Virus record (IMG/VR): IMGVR_UViG_3300028608_000071
Location: 1 to 25,577 of that record
DNA length: 25,577 nt
Strand: one strand, 5' to 3'
Source of the DNA: a virus
The first letter of the stretch is position 1. Each line of letters opens with the position of its first letter. A model generated the notes under the pieces. That model searched no databases and was not told the origin of the DNA. It saw nothing but the letters and a program-made list of their open reading frames with translations. A program made the translations under genes and the position numbers. This document shows positions 1 through 8,077 of this stretch, in pieces.

Positions 1-622
1 AGGCGAACGACAAGGTGATGGTCCGCGTCATGATGTTGTTGCGGCTCAGCGTCGGGGTCGCCGTGATCGACACGTATGCGTAGTAGTAAATCGTCGCGCC
101 GCCCGGCAGGTTTGCGCGGATCAGGCGTGGCTCTTTGTCCTCGTCAGCCGCTTCGACGATCGAGACATATGCCTGCGCAGGATCATCTGCGACTGGCAGC
201 GTCATGCTGCTGGCGGACTTGTTGGTCGGAAGCTGACGGTCATCGTCGTCTTCAAGGAAGCCGTAAGTCAGGAACTGCTGCTCGCCGCCGTTTGCGGTTG
301 GCTCGGTGATTTGGGAGATCTGCGTCCAGCCAGTGGCCTCGCGAACAGTGCCCGCACCAGAGCCTGCTGGGTAACTCTTCACGCTGGTGGTATCCACGCC
401 CTCGGCGGAGAACTCGTCAGTATCCGAGCCGATGACGCGCGCCGGGCGACCATTGAGCTTTGCCCAGGCGGAGTCGATGACAATTACGTCACCATCAGCG
501 AGCCCGTGGGCTGCAGCGGTGAGCACTGCGGGGCTGGCATTGCTGATCGCGGTGAATGCCTTCGGAATGCTCAGGGTGGCTGCAATCTCGAAGGTGGTGC
601 CGTTGGGAATCTTGACGCTCAT
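1..622 (-). CDS. phage tail tube (major tail) protein, partial
   Basis: This gene starts at the ATG on 622-620 and runs off the left edge with no stop in the window, so the C-terminus is missing. About 207 residues are visible. The protein begins MSVKIPNGTTFEIAATL, has a small beta-rich segment in which an NGRPARV stretch precedes acidic loops, and later contains the run LPGGATIYYYAYVS followed by a strand-rich segment. This pattern and the place directly after the DUF4128 tail terminator gene match siphovirus tail tube proteins of the lambda gpV/phage_tail_3 type, which polymerise into the tail tube. The family assignment rests on general sequence character and gene order, not on an alignment. 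A short hairpin at 650-669 lies between this gene and the upstream tail terminator. Confidence 0.7.
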   Translation of the reverse strand, partial: MSVKIPNGTTFEIAATLSIPKAFTAISNASPAVLTAAAHGLADGDVIVIDSAWAKLNGRPARVIGSDTDEFSAEGVDTTSVKSYPAGSGAGTVREATGWTQISQITEPTANGGEQQFLTYGFLEDDDDRQLPTNKSASSMTLPVADDPAQAYVSIVEAADEDKEPRLIRANLPGGATIYYYAYVSITATPTLSRNNIMTRTITLSFA

Positions 623-649
623 GGGTTTTCCTCTTTGCAGAAATGACAA

Positions 650-669
650 AACCCGCTCAATGACGGGTT
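650..669 (-). terminator. weak intrinsic terminator or attenuator before the tail tube gene
   Basis: On the minus strand AACCCG pairs with CGGGTT around an 8-nt loop, followed by TTTTGTC. The stem is only 6 bp and the T tract is short, so partial attenuation or mRNA-end protection is as likely as termination. It lies in the 70-bp gap between the tail terminator and tail tube genes. Confidence 0.35.
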
Positions 670-692
670 CTGGGTTTGCCCAACGGGCTAAT

Positions 693-1109
693 TCAGCTGG
701 TGTCGGCTCGGTACTGGAACGACACAGGAACGGTAAAGGTGGTGTCGTCCGGAATGCCTGGGCCTGGGTCCACCGGGCTCATGGTCACCACGGTGAGCGT
801 GCCTTTCGTGATTCGCTCGTACAGAGGGAACAAAGCGGCAATCTGGTCTGCTATCGCGCCTGCCGCGCCACGGAACTTGCCGGACGGTGTCACGATGCTG
901 ACCTGAAACACTCCGGTGAACAGCTTGTGGTCACCAGCGAGCGTGGTGCTCGCGGTGTCAGCCGGTAGCGTGAATGCCTTCAGGTAGGTGGCGCCGTTCG
1001 CGGGCGTATAGGCCTCGTTCTCGACGACGACCTTTAGCGGTACCGGCAAGGCTTTTGCCCAATTGATCAGCTTGGCCTCATAGATCGAGGCGATGATGTT
1101 GTGGCTCAT
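693..1109 (-). CDS. tail terminator-like protein (DUF4128 family)
   Basis: This 138-residue protein starts MSHNIIASIYEAKLINWAKA. It then has a beta-rich centre (PLKVVVENEAYTP, TGVFQVSIVTPSGKFRGAAG) and the helix AIADQIAALFPLYERITKG. These features match the DUF4128/phage tail terminator fold, in which a hexamer caps the tail tube to stop polymerisation and joins tail to head. Family length is usually 130-145 residues. Its start overlaps the end of the upstream gene by 4 bases (ATGA type), so the two are translationally coupled. It lies between the HK97 gp10-like gene and the tail tube gene, as expected for this function. Confidence 0.8.
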   Translation of the reverse strand: MSHNIIASIYEAKLINWAKALPVPLKVVVENEAYTPANGATYLKAFTLPADTASTTLAGDHKLFTGVFQVSIVTPSGKFRGAAGAIADQIAALFPLYERITKGTLTVVTMSPVDPGPGIPDDTTFTVPVSFQYRADTS

Positions 1110-1702
1110 ACCTGGTTGTTCCTGATGGCCTCCTGCACGATCTGCTGGAAGCGGGCCACGGTGATACGGACCATGCCGCCGGGGGCCTGGGTCGAATGCC
1201 CGAACTCGAGCGGAATCGCGTACGGCAGGTTGTTGATGAGGTACGCGGTCTGCCCGGCAGTGAAGTCGCTCACGGCTGAAACCAACGCGGCAATCGTCTC
1301 CTGGCCACCGGGGTCAACCTCGTCAAATGTGACGTTCTCGACGACATCAATCGAAAGGTGCCAGTTGGCCCGGAACCGCCCGCCGACATAGCCTTCTGGC
1401 GCGACGATATCCATTCCATCGTTCAGCTTACGGCCAGGCTTGAGTCGGCCTGCCTTAGTCAGGTTGGCGGGATCGCTGCGCAGACTGCTGTTGTGATCGT
1501 CGACCGCTTTGTTGTACTGGCGGGCCACGGTGTTCTGCGCCCAGATCTCCGGGTTACCCACCGGCGACATGCGGATGACGCTACTGCCGATCTCGATGAT
1601 GATCTCGCGCAGGCTCGCGTCGATGGCCTCCGTTGCCTGGGCCGCGAACTCGGCAAGGCTCAGGGCGAAACTTCCGGATTGTCCGGCACCGGCCCGGCTC
1701 AC
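1106..1702 (-). CDS. HK97 gp10-like head-tail/tail completion protein
   Basis: This 198-residue protein has an N-terminal amphipathic helix (FALSLAEFAAQATEAIDASLREI), then IGSSVIRMSPVGNP, the typical start of the HK97 gp10 fold where a helix is followed by a 'SPVxTG'-like turn. The segment GGRFRANWHLSID is the usual 'tGrlRaSw' strand, and NNLPYAIPLEFGHSTQAPGGMVRITV is the 'Y..~lE.GtS.~aP.GmvR' motif with a C-terminal helix. The family sits at the head-tail joint and is needed for tail attachment. A C-terminal HG-type loop is present, so the gene looks intact. It overlaps both neighbours by 4 bases. Assignment is by motif recognition. Confidence 0.75.
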   Translation of the reverse strand: MSRAGAGQSGSFALSLAEFAAQATEAIDASLREIIIEIGSSVIRMSPVGNPEIWAQNTVARQYNKAVDDHNSSLRSDPANLTKAGRLKPGRKLNDGMDIVAPEGYVGGRFRANWHLSIDVVENVTFDEVDPGGQETIAALVSAVSDFTAGQTAYLINNLPYAIPLEFGHSTQAPGGMVRITVARFQQIVQEAIRNNQV

Positions 1703-2067
1703 GATCTCACCTGCAGTTCATACAGAATCGGCGTGCCAGCGGGGTTGATCTCTTTCAGCGGCGGGACGATTGACCAGGTGTGGCCTTGAACGATGATTTT
1801 GTTCAGCAGGTCAGGCGCCCACTCAAGTCCCTGCGCGGCGATCTTCAGCTTCTTATCGCCCTGCTTGATCAGGCTGTTGTTCTGGAATTCTTGACCTGTG
1901 AAGTCGAGCAGGATGCCTTGGGCAGTCTGCTCTGTGATGGTGTCAGGCGGTGCCGTACCAGTTTCCGGGTCGTACTCGCCGACAGTAAATGCCCGGATGG
2001 TCACGGGCTGGCCGAACTCTGTGATCATCTCCAGAGCCATCACGGCCATTTCGTCGTAGAAGGCCAT
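1699..2067 (-). CDS. head closure/head-tail joining protein
   Basis: A 122-residue protein, beginning MAFYDEMAVMALEMITEFGQPVTIRAFTVGEYDPETGTA. It continues with beta strands (TAQGILLDF, DKKLKIAAQGLEWAP, NKIIVQGHTWSIVPPLKEINPAGTPILYELQVRS). A small beta barrel with an N-terminal helix and the closing 'G..W.I......NPAGT.v.Y.lq.r' is typical of siphovirus neck proteins (SPP1 gp16/HK97 gp9 class) that close the connector after packaging. Its order among adaptor, gp10-like and tail terminator genes supports this. It overlaps the gp10-like gene by 4 bases. Confidence 0.65.
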   Translation of the reverse strand: MAFYDEMAVMALEMITEFGQPVTIRAFTVGEYDPETGTAPPDTITEQTAQGILLDFTGQEFQNNSLIKQGDKKLKIAAQGLEWAPDLLNKIIVQGHTWSIVPPLKEINPAGTPILYELQVRS

Positions 2068-2083
2068 GGTGGCTCCGTATCAG

Positions 2084-2587
2084 CTATGCGCGGACGGCGA
2101 AAAGCCCCCGCTTCTGGAGATAGTCAGCAAACTGCGTAGCGCTCGGCCGATCCGGCGCCGCGGGCAGCAGTCGGCCGCTGGTGTTGGGGATCGTCGCGTA
2201 CTCGCGGGTTACCGCGCCTTCGACACGCTCCAGCGTCACCGCGCCTTTGCGCTTCTCTGGTGGATCGATATCGTCAGCATGAATCTCAGCCGCCAATGCC
2301 ATCTGGCCGTACTGGATGCGCGCGGGCAGGTAGTTGTAGGGCTTGATCTCGCAATCCAGTTCAACTCCACGGCGCGGCCAAGATAAAGCCTGCTCGCTGC
2401 TGGTCTTGCGCCCCTTCCAGATCTTGCCATCCATCGCCAAGGCGGCCCGGCGCAACAGTGCTTCTTGCGCAGGCACTTCCGCGGGGATGACCACGCCAAA
2501 CTTTACGGCGTACAGGACCAGGTCCTCGGCGGATGCGTAGCTTTCGGCGTCTGGCTTACCGGTGCCGTCCTCGACGATGAGTGCCAT
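2084..2587 (-). CDS. head-tail adaptor (DnaT-like/Ad1-type) protein
   Basis: A 167-residue protein starting MALIVEDGTGKPDAESYASAED. This 'vedGtg...AnSYvs..ea..Y' start is typical of phage head-tail adaptors often annotated as DnaT-like ssDNA-binding proteins. The helical core follows: AQEALLRRAALAMDG, then a KGRKTSSEQALSWPRRGV segment (in the family a conserved 'wPR.g'), then PARIQYGQMALAAEIHAD. It would form the ring beneath the portal. The DnaT-like name is historical and no replication role is inferred here. It is the first gene of the neck module, separated from the HeH protein by about 55 bp. Confidence 0.7.
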   Translation of the reverse strand: MALIVEDGTGKPDAESYASAEDLVLYAVKFGVVIPAEVPAQEALLRRAALAMDGKIWKGRKTSSEQALSWPRRGVELDCEIKPYNYLPARIQYGQMALAAEIHADDIDPPEKRKGAVTLERVEGAVTREYATIPNTSGRLLPAAPDRPSATQFADYLQKRGLFAVRA

Positions 2588-2644
2588 AAATCAACTCGCT
2601 GTGGTGTTCTGGATTGGGTGCCGCGACACCTGGCACCCGGATTG

Positions 2645-3223
2645 TTACGCCTGCTGAAGATCAGCAACCGCCTTTTCCAGCGATTCTACCGAAGCGTTTG
2701 CCCGATATTGCACGTTGGCGGCGTCGAGTTGCGCTTTGAGGCTTGCGATCTTCTCGGCATTGTCGACCGGCTCCGCCGCCTTGAGTCGTGCAATTTCAGC
2801 GCGGAGCGATTCGGCCTCGCCCGCCAGAGTATCGCGTTCACCCTCGATGGTGACGACGCCTTCGTGAATGGCTTTCAGCGCATCGAACAAGCGGATCGGT
2901 AGTTCGCCAGCACCCGGATGTTCCAGCTCCGACAGGCCTTCGGCGGCGTTGATCAGCAACACGATGCCGTCACGCTCCGCACTCAGCTTGTCGATCAGCT
3001 CCTGCAACGCAGCCGCATGACCGTCTTGGCTGTCGATTAGCATTACCGGCGCTGACTCAACCTGTCGAACCGTCACTTCCGGAACATCGTCAGCCTCATC
3101 CTCGCGGCTTCCGGTGGCGTTCGCGTCGACAATGCGCAGACCGTTTTCCTTAGCCAGCGCCTTCACATCTTCTTGGTACTGGTGGAATGGACCAGGCAAG
3201 TACCATATATTTTTTTGGCTCAT
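2645..3223 (-). CDS. coiled-coil virion-region protein with C-terminal HeH/LEM-like motif
   Basis: I chose the ATG at 3223-3221 (MSQKNIWYLPGPFHQYQED), because GAGG lies 8 bases before it but only 2 bases before the alternative ATG at 3229. The product is 192 residues. The N-terminus is basic/aromatic, the middle is acidic, and residues about 75-165 are a heptad-like helix rich in Glu, Ala and Leu. The C-terminus, AQLDAANVQYRANASVES followed by LEKAVADLQ, matches the helix-extension-helix (HeH, a LEM-like SAP relative) pattern that is common at the ends of small phage head proteins. It sits between the capsid and adaptor genes, so a capsid-associated role is plausible. Its exact function is unknown. 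Confidence 0.55.
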   Translation of the reverse strand: MSQKNIWYLPGPFHQYQEDVKALAKENGLRIVDANATGSREDEADDVPEVTVRQVESAPVMLIDSQDGHAAALQELIDKLSAERDGIVLLINAAEGLSELEHPGAGELPIRLFDALKAIHEGVVTIEGERDTLAGEAESLRAEIARLKAAEPVDNAEKIASLKAQLDAANVQYRANASVESLEKAVADLQQA

Positions 3224-3238
3224 GATCATTACCTCGCC

Positions 3239-3261
3239 GAGCCGGGCACGTCGCCCGGCTC
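3239..3261 (-). other. strong hairpin after the major capsid gene
   Basis: GAGCCGGGC and GCCCGGCTC form a perfect 9-bp stem with a 5-base loop in the gap after the capsid stop. No T tract follows on either strand, so it is not a standard terminator. It may protect the 3' end of the abundant capsid message or lower expression of the next gene, whose GAGG ribosome site follows directly. Confidence 0.5.
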
Positions 3262-3273
3262 AACATTCAGGGG

Positions 3274-4242
3274 TTACTTGGAGGCGTCACCGATCAGAGC
3301 CACACCGGCGGTGTGCTTGATGCTGGTGGCAGTCTTGTCCCAGTTGGTACCGGTCGCCAGTTCGGCGTCGGTCGGCGACTTGCCACCGGTGGTGGTGTCC
3401 CAGGTGTAACCCTTCAAGCCCAGGCCGAAGGTGTAATCGGTTTGGAGCGTGGTTTCGATACGCTCCTTGCCGTTGGTGGTCTGGACGTTGCTGATGATGT
3501 CGCGACCGTCGTGCACCAGCGCCGCGCCCTGCACCAGGGACAGGATGATTTCCTTGTTTGGGGTGCCGACCTGCACCAGCGCCGGCGCGTCCGTCACAAC
3601 GGAAATCTTGCCGAGGATGTCCACGACGCGAACGTTGCCAGCCTGGAACAGTTGCTGCTGGTTTACCAGGTTCTGGCCAACCAATTTGTGGTAGCTGGTG
3701 CCCTGCATCACCTGGGTGACTAGGTTCTGGCTCGCGTCGCCGAACTTTGCATGGGCGTTGTTCAAGCCGGCGTAGGTGATGCCTGCGGTGGCCGACACGT
3801 CGTTGACTGCGGCGGCCTGGGCGGTGATCGCGGCAACCAGCGCAGCGATTGCAGTGTTCAGTTGGTCCTTGAGTAGGATTTCAGCAAACGCGCGGCTCGC
3901 GACCTCGATGCCTTGCGCGGTCGGGCGCTCCAGCCAGGTCATCTGCGATGGCTCGTAGCGGATCGGACCGAAGCCGCCGGCTACTTTCACCGAAGTGTTC
4001 TTCAGCTCGGTCAGGTCGGTCGCTGCGACAGTAGCGTTTGCGCTGTAGCGATCCACACGGCGCTGGGCAGCGGCCAGGGTCTGGAAGAACGACTCTTGAA
4101 GGAAGTCGCCTGTGAAGCCATCCGGGGACAGCACGATTGCACCGCGGCTTGCGGCGTTGAAAGCTGCGAGATACTGATCCAGCGTCTCAAGAGTCGCCGG
4201 CATGATGTATTCGTTGAAAACCTGCATTTGCGACAGGGACAT
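3274..4242 (-). CDS. major capsid protein (Gp13-like)
   Basis: A 322-residue protein starting MSLSQMQVFNEYIMPATLETL. Recognisable stretches are FTGDFLQESFFQTL, the LKNTSVKVAGGFGPIRYEPSQ segment, KFGDASQNLVTQVMQGTSYHKLVGQ, VVTDAPALVQVGTPN and the C-terminal TFGLGLKGYTWDTT with GGKSPTDAELATGTNWDK. These match the phage major capsid family usually labelled Gp13-like, an HK97-fold shell protein. Length is normal for the family (about 310-340). The start is preceded by AAGGAATAACTC, a good ribosome site consistent with high expression. The gene directly follows the scaffold gene (gap about 10 bp), the standard order for procapsid assembly. Confidence 0.85.
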   Translation of the reverse strand: MSLSQMQVFNEYIMPATLETLDQYLAAFNAASRGAIVLSPDGFTGDFLQESFFQTLAAAQRRVDRYSANATVAATDLTELKNTSVKVAGGFGPIRYEPSQMTWLERPTAQGIEVASRAFAEILLKDQLNTAIAALVAAITAQAAAVNDVSATAGITYAGLNNAHAKFGDASQNLVTQVMQGTSYHKLVGQNLVNQQQLFQAGNVRVVDILGKISVVTDAPALVQVGTPNKEIILSLVQGAALVHDGRDIISNVQTTNGKERIETTLQTDYTFGLGLKGYTWDTTTGGKSPTDAELATGTNWDKTATSIKHTAGVALIGDASK

Positions 4243-4252
4243 GAGTTATTCC

Positions 4253-4960
4253 TTACGATTGAGGGAGATCCGGGAACCGGCTCGCGATTGCGGCCGTGCG
4301 TTCCTCTTTGGTGCCGCCGATTTTTCCTTTTGCGGCCCCGCCGCCACCTCCAGCACCAGCAGCCCCGCCGCCCGATGCCTTGCTACCCGCGATCAACGGC
4401 GCGAACGCCGTGTCGTTTGCGAATTCTGCTTTCAGCTCATCCAGCGTTGCCGCCGAGAGCTTGCCCTGCGGATCGAGGACGACCACAACAGGCTTCCCGT
4501 CGCGCTGCTCGACGCCAAGGCGGCGCTCGATGTGCGGCAACAGGGCTTTGGCGCTGCCCGGGATTGCCAGGGCGGACGCGATGTCAGTAGCGGTACGGCC
4601 AACGGTAAGATCCCGGATCTGTCCGCCCAGCGTTCCACGCTCCTGCTCCAGCATGCCGTTCAGCTCAGCTTCGCGGCGGTTGTATTTCTCCGTCCAGGAT
4701 CGCTCGAGTTCTTCGACGTTACCGGACTTGCGAGCGGCTTCCTCGCGGTCGAGGCGGGCCTGCTCTTCAGCATCCTTGCGCGCCTTATCGGCGGCCTTCT
4801 TCTCGTCCAGAAGCTCCTGGACTTTGGATTTCAGGCCGGATACGTCTTCTGGTTGCGGCAGACCTTCAATGCCGAGCACGAACTTGCCGTCCTTCTCGGT
4901 GTAAAGAGCGCGCACGGCTTCGTCGACACCATCCAGGCTGTCCAGTTGAAATTTCAGCAT
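4253..4960 (-). CDS. phage scaffold protein
   Basis: A 235-residue protein starting MLKFQLDSLDGVDEAVRALY, with the family hallmark 'GLPQPEDVSGLKSKVQELLDEKK'. A long charged coiled coil follows at about residues 45-120. The segment TATDIASALAIPGSAKALLPHIERRL is typical of GP20-type scaffolds, and the tail is Gly/Ala-rich and disordered (a GGGAAGAGGGGG run). Scaffold proteins shape the procapsid and are removed on maturation. The ribosome site is GGGAG 6 bases before the ATG. Upstream on this strand lies a plus-strand gene (5056-5556), which interrupts the otherwise tight head operon. Confidence 0.8.
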   Translation of the reverse strand: MLKFQLDSLDGVDEAVRALYTEKDGKFVLGIEGLPQPEDVSGLKSKVQELLDEKKAADKARKDAEEQARLDREEAARKSGNVEELERSWTEKYNRREAELNGMLEQERGTLGGQIRDLTVGRTATDIASALAIPGSAKALLPHIERRLGVEQRDGKPVVVVLDPQGKLSAATLDELKAEFANDTAFAPLIAGSKASGGGAAGAGGGGGAAKGKIGGTKEERTAAIASRFPDLPQS

Positions 4961-4984
4961 TGGTTGTCTCCCAGAGACTTAGGT

Positions 4985-5030
4985 GCAGGCCCTGCCTGCG
5001 TTTAGGTGCTTTACTGTTTTCGAGCAGTAA
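4985..5030. repeat. two short inverted repeats in the gap between scaffold and the embedded plus-strand gene
   Basis: GCAGGC/GCCTGC (4985-4999, 3-base loop) and TTACTG/CAGTAA (5011-5030, 8-base loop) lie in the 95-bp divergent gap. They could be operators or RNA hairpins for either gene. No T tract follows in a position that makes a clear terminator. I see no convincing sigma70 promoter for the plus-strand gene here. Confidence 0.35.
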
Positions 5031-5055
5031 CTTTCTTCTTAGAGCAAGCTGCGCA

Positions 5056-5556
5056 ATGGCTACTAAAAATGACGGAACGGAAAAGACCGATATCCGCGCG
5101 GTTGGATTTACCCTTCTTGGGATAGTCATAACCGCCGGGATTAGCTGGGTATCAGCGACTCAGACTGCTTCGGTGAGCTTTAGGCAGTCCTGCCTAGCTC
5201 GCATTGATGCAAGGGAGTCGTTGATACAGAGCAAAGTGGAAAACTTCTTCGCAGCCCAAGGGCGCCTAACTTCGTTCGGAAATCACCGAGTCAAGGAGGA
5301 TGACGAATTGGAAAGCCGCGTTGACGAATTGGCTGCAAGGTCGTACGCCCTCACCACGTACCTTGATGGCGAGATTTCAAAAATCCCCCAATTAATTAGC
5401 TTGGATCTGATGAGCATCTACTCCACAGGTAAAACCGAGGAAGAGATCAAAAACATGCCTAAGATCAGAGAGAACTTAGGTGACAAAATGGATAAATGGG
5501 ACGCGCTGTACAAGAGCCTAATAAAGAGTTTTGACGCCGACCGGAAAAGATGCTGA
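5056..5556 (+). CDS. membrane-anchored coiled-coil protein, plus-strand moron in the head operon
   Basis: A 166-residue protein of unknown family on the strand opposite to all surrounding head genes. The ATG at 5056 is the only ATG before the membrane segment. The N-terminus is short and charged (MATKNDGTEKTDI), followed by one hydrophobic helix at about residues 15-33 (FTLLGIVITAGISWVSATQ). The rest is a soluble, charged helical domain with probable coiled coil (about residues 45-90), ending DADRKRC. The topology reads N-in with the bulk outside the inner membrane. Codon use is visibly more AT-rich (AAA, TTA, ATT) than in the neighbours. Its stop abuts the stop of the convergent MuF gene with no spacer. 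These are moron features, so a prophage-stage role such as exclusion is possible, but no function can be named. Confidence 0.6.
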   Translation: MATKNDGTEKTDIRAVGFTLLGIVITAGISWVSATQTASVSFRQSCLARIDARESLIQSKVENFFAAQGRLTSFGNHRVKEDDELESRVDELAARSYALTTYLDGEISKIPQLISLDLMSIYSTGKTEEEIKNMPKIRENLGDKMDKWDALYKSLIKSFDADRKRC

Positions 5557-6642
5557 TTAAATTCCCGCCCGCTCGAAAGCCAGAGGCTCCAAAGCCTTCA
5601 TCTGCACAAGAGTCAGAGGCGCAAAGTTGCGATCAAGCTGCAGCTCAGCGAAACGCTCGACGCTCAGACCACCTTCACGGAACAGCTTCGCCCGAACCGG
5701 GCCAATGGCCTTGTCCTGAAACGCCGTCGGCTGCTGCTTCAACCAGTCGTAATAGCTGAGGTCTGCCCTTACCTGCTGCGCGCCGCTGTCACCGATGGAT
5801 GCCCGGGTGGCGTCCTTGGCGAACAGGGCACTGAAGCGGGTCACAGCAACAACCGTCGAGCGACAGTTGATGTGGATCGGAGGTCGAGGCCCCTCGGTCA
5901 GCTTGAATCGACGCTTGTCGAGCGTCCGGCAATTGCTGGTCGTCTTCGTGTCCAGGGTGCTGACCCACTCCACCGATTGCACGACATCGGAGTTCTCTTT
6001 CAGCGTCTCCATGCGCGCCTGGGTGGCGACGTGCTGCACCGCCGTCCGCACGATCGCACCAGCGTTCCGACTGGTCGTGGCCAGAATGCCGTCGTTGTAC
6101 TGGAGTGCTTTGGTCCCGCGGATGCTCTTGATGATCTGGAAGTTGGTCTTGCCTTCGAAGAAGCCTTGCCGGATTGCGCCTGTGAGGCGTTGTCGTTCGG
6201 TGGCGGTGAAGCCATCAATGAAGGTCTTGAGCAGCTTGCCGCCGTCGGCACCGCGCACGCTGAGCGGATTGGTAAGGATGGCAGCACGAATTGCAGCAGC
6301 ACCTGGTACCGCGGCGTCGAACGAAACACCCACCGGCGCCGCTCGGGTCAAACTGGTCGCCTCAAACTCGGCCTCGTAGTTGGCGATATCCACCAGGTCG
6401 AGGTTCAGCTTCTCGCTGTACCGATTGAAGATGCCCAGCAGCAGGCTGTCGACTTCGCTCAGCAACCGTTCCAGGCGAGCGACGGTGTAATCCGTAAGGT
6501 CTGCCCGGGTCAGCCGCTCCCGTATCGAGCGGTCGATTTCTTTGAGGAAAGGCCCGAACTTCTCGACCTCTCCCGACTTCAGTTGCTCGAGGAAGACGGC
6601 GTGCCGAATTGTGGCATCAAGGATCGCTTGGTTTGCCGCCAT
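5557..6642 (-). CDS. minor head protein, SPP1 gp7/MuF-type head morphogenesis
   Basis: A 361-residue protein with an N-terminal helical half (residues 1-100). The MuF domain is at about 195-270: an RTAVQHVATQARMETLKEN helix, WVSTLDTKTTSNCRTLD around residues 227-242, then PPIHINCRST at 254-263. The pattern D-x-x-T-x-x-x-C...PP-x-H-x-N-C-R-S is the signature of the SPP1 gp7 family. These proteins bind the portal, enter the capsid in few copies, and are thought to help DNA delivery. The start is 26 bases inside the portal gene's end, with GAGG 9 bases upstream. The gene ends exactly where the convergent plus-strand gene ends. Confidence 0.85.
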   Translation of the reverse strand: MAANQAILDATIRHAVFLEQLKSGEVEKFGPFLKEIDRSIRERLTRADLTDYTVARLERLLSEVDSLLLGIFNRYSEKLNLDLVDIANYEAEFEATSLTRAAPVGVSFDAAVPGAAAIRAAILTNPLSVRGADGGKLLKTFIDGFTATERQRLTGAIRQGFFEGKTNFQIIKSIRGTKALQYNDGILATTSRNAGAIVRTAVQHVATQARMETLKENSDVVQSVEWVSTLDTKTTSNCRTLDKRRFKLTEGPRPPIHINCRSTVVAVTRFSALFAKDATRASIGDSGAQQVRADLSYYDWLKQQPTAFQDKAIGPVRAKLFREGGLSVERFAELQLDRNFAPLTLVQMKALEPLAFERAGI

Positions 6643-8077
6643 TCGGGGTTACCTCATCGTCATCCAGGTCGGGGCCGGGATTCTCGGTTTCCAGTTCATC
6701 GCGGATCTGGTCGTCGGTCTTTTCTGGATCGATAACCCCGCGATCGCGCAAGTACTGCCAGAAGTCGCCCGCCGGCAGCTTGCCGCCCTGCACAGCATTG
6801 AACAGTGCCGAAAGGATCGTCGCGTCCAGAGTGATCTGACTGAAGTCCTGATTGAGTTTGTAGAGGGTTTCGCCCGGAGCATTCACAAACTCGGCCATCC
6901 AGATCAGGCACTGGCTGTAGGCCTCGCTGACGTTGCTCACCACAAGCGAGAGAACGCTGTGTTCGGCGGCGCTGTCGTTGTCAGCCTGGGTCGCGGTCTT
7001 CACCGCACTGCCCCGTTCAATCAACCGGGCGCCGAGCGACACCATGTCCTCTTTCTTGGCGTCCATGGCCTCTTTGACGAGAGTGTTCGGTTCAGGCTGA
7101 GCAAAGCCGCACGAACCGTTGGCCGGGAGCGTCAGGGGCGCCCGAGAGCCAACATAGATACCGTTCGCTTCCAAGTGATCGCGCCAGGCTTCATCAAGCC
7201 CGGATATCCAGAATTGTGGCTGTCCGGAGAACCACACAGAATCCTCGTAGTCCGCACTGTTGCAGTAGTGGCCGATGTTGAGCACGGCCATGTCGTACAG
7301 CGGCGAATCGTCGATGCTGGTGTCGTTGTTCTCACTACCCAGGAACTGGAATGGGATCAACTTCCACGGTTGGCCGAGGCCATTCAATGGCGTGAAAGGC
7401 GGAATGATCATCGCTGTTTCACTGCTGCCTTCTTGCCAGACTTCCTGCGTGTAAACGCCGGCGTCGTCTAGGCGCAGCACTCGATATTGCACGACCCGCT
7501 CACTGCCAAAGCCGTCATCGGTATCGATGTCCACCTCTTCGCGCAAGACAACCAAACTCAGTAGATGCTGACCACCGACCTTGCGAGTCTTCCAGTTCCT
7601 GATGGACTCGGCCGGGTAGCTGGCAACACTTGCCCGGGCACGGCCTGCCTGCTCGTCGGCCTTGCTCACGGTGCCGGCCTTCACAGCGGCGTAATCCACC
7701 AGCAGCCCGTGGCGCCCAACTTCGAGCAAATGCCCGATAACCGATTGCGACTGCTGGTAGATGCTCACGCCCTGTCCGTCGATGTCTTTCGACACGTAGT
7801 CGAGAGCCCCGGGTACAGTCAGCGTTGGCCAAGTGCGGAACACCGCGCCCACCAGGCTGTGCTTCGTCCGGCCGGTGGCGTTGTAGAACACGGCACGCTG
7901 CTTGTACCCCTTGTACCGCTCGACGTTCTCCTGGCTGATATCGTGCGGATTCGGCTTCGGCAGATAGACATCGCCGCGAGCTTTGACTGTTTCGGAACCC
8001 TTGCACACGTCGCGCACCAGCCGCCAACGGGACTGTGCCGCGTCGTATTCCGGGCGGGTGTAGGTGACGTCTGCCAT
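6617..8077 (-). CDS. portal protein (DUF4055 family)
   Basis: I place the start at the ATG on 8077-8075 (MADVTYTRPEYDAAQSRWRL). It overlaps the terminase stop by one base (TAATG), giving coupling, whereas the longer frame extending to 8260 lies inside the terminase gene. The product is 486 residues. Typical DUF4055 features are the GDVYLPKP...NVERYKGYKQRAVFYNATGRT segment, GQGVSIYQQSQSVIGHLLEVGRHGLLVDY (cut here for length in the middle of a conserved helix/loop), a central PFQFLGSENND-type strand, and the long C-terminal helix of the crown. The C-terminal tail is acidic. Portals form the dodecameric entry vertex for DNA packaging. Its place between terminase large subunit and MuF gene confirms the call. 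Confidence 0.85.
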   Translation of the reverse strand: MADVTYTRPEYDAAQSRWRLVRDVCKGSETVKARGDVYLPKPNPHDISQENVERYKGYKQRAVFYNATGRTKHSLVGAVFRTWPTLTVPGALDYVSKDIDGQGVSIYQQSQSVIGHLLEVGRHGLLVDYAAVKAGTVSKADEQAGRARASVASYPAESIRNWKTRKVGGQHLLSLVVLREEVDIDTDDGFGSERVVQYRVLRLDDAGVYTQEVWQEGSSETAMIIPPFTPLNGLGQPWKLIPFQFLGSENNDTSIDDSPLYDMAVLNIGHYCNSADYEDSVWFSGQPQFWISGLDEAWRDHLEANGIYVGSRAPLTLPANGSCGFAQPEPNTLVKEAMDAKKEDMVSLGARLIERGSAVKTATQADNDSAAEHSVLSLVVSNVSEAYSQCLIWMAEFVNAPGETLYKLNQDFSQITLDATILSALFNAVQGGKLPAGDFWQYLRDRGVIDPEKTDDQIRDELETENPGPDLDDDEVTPNGGKPSDP

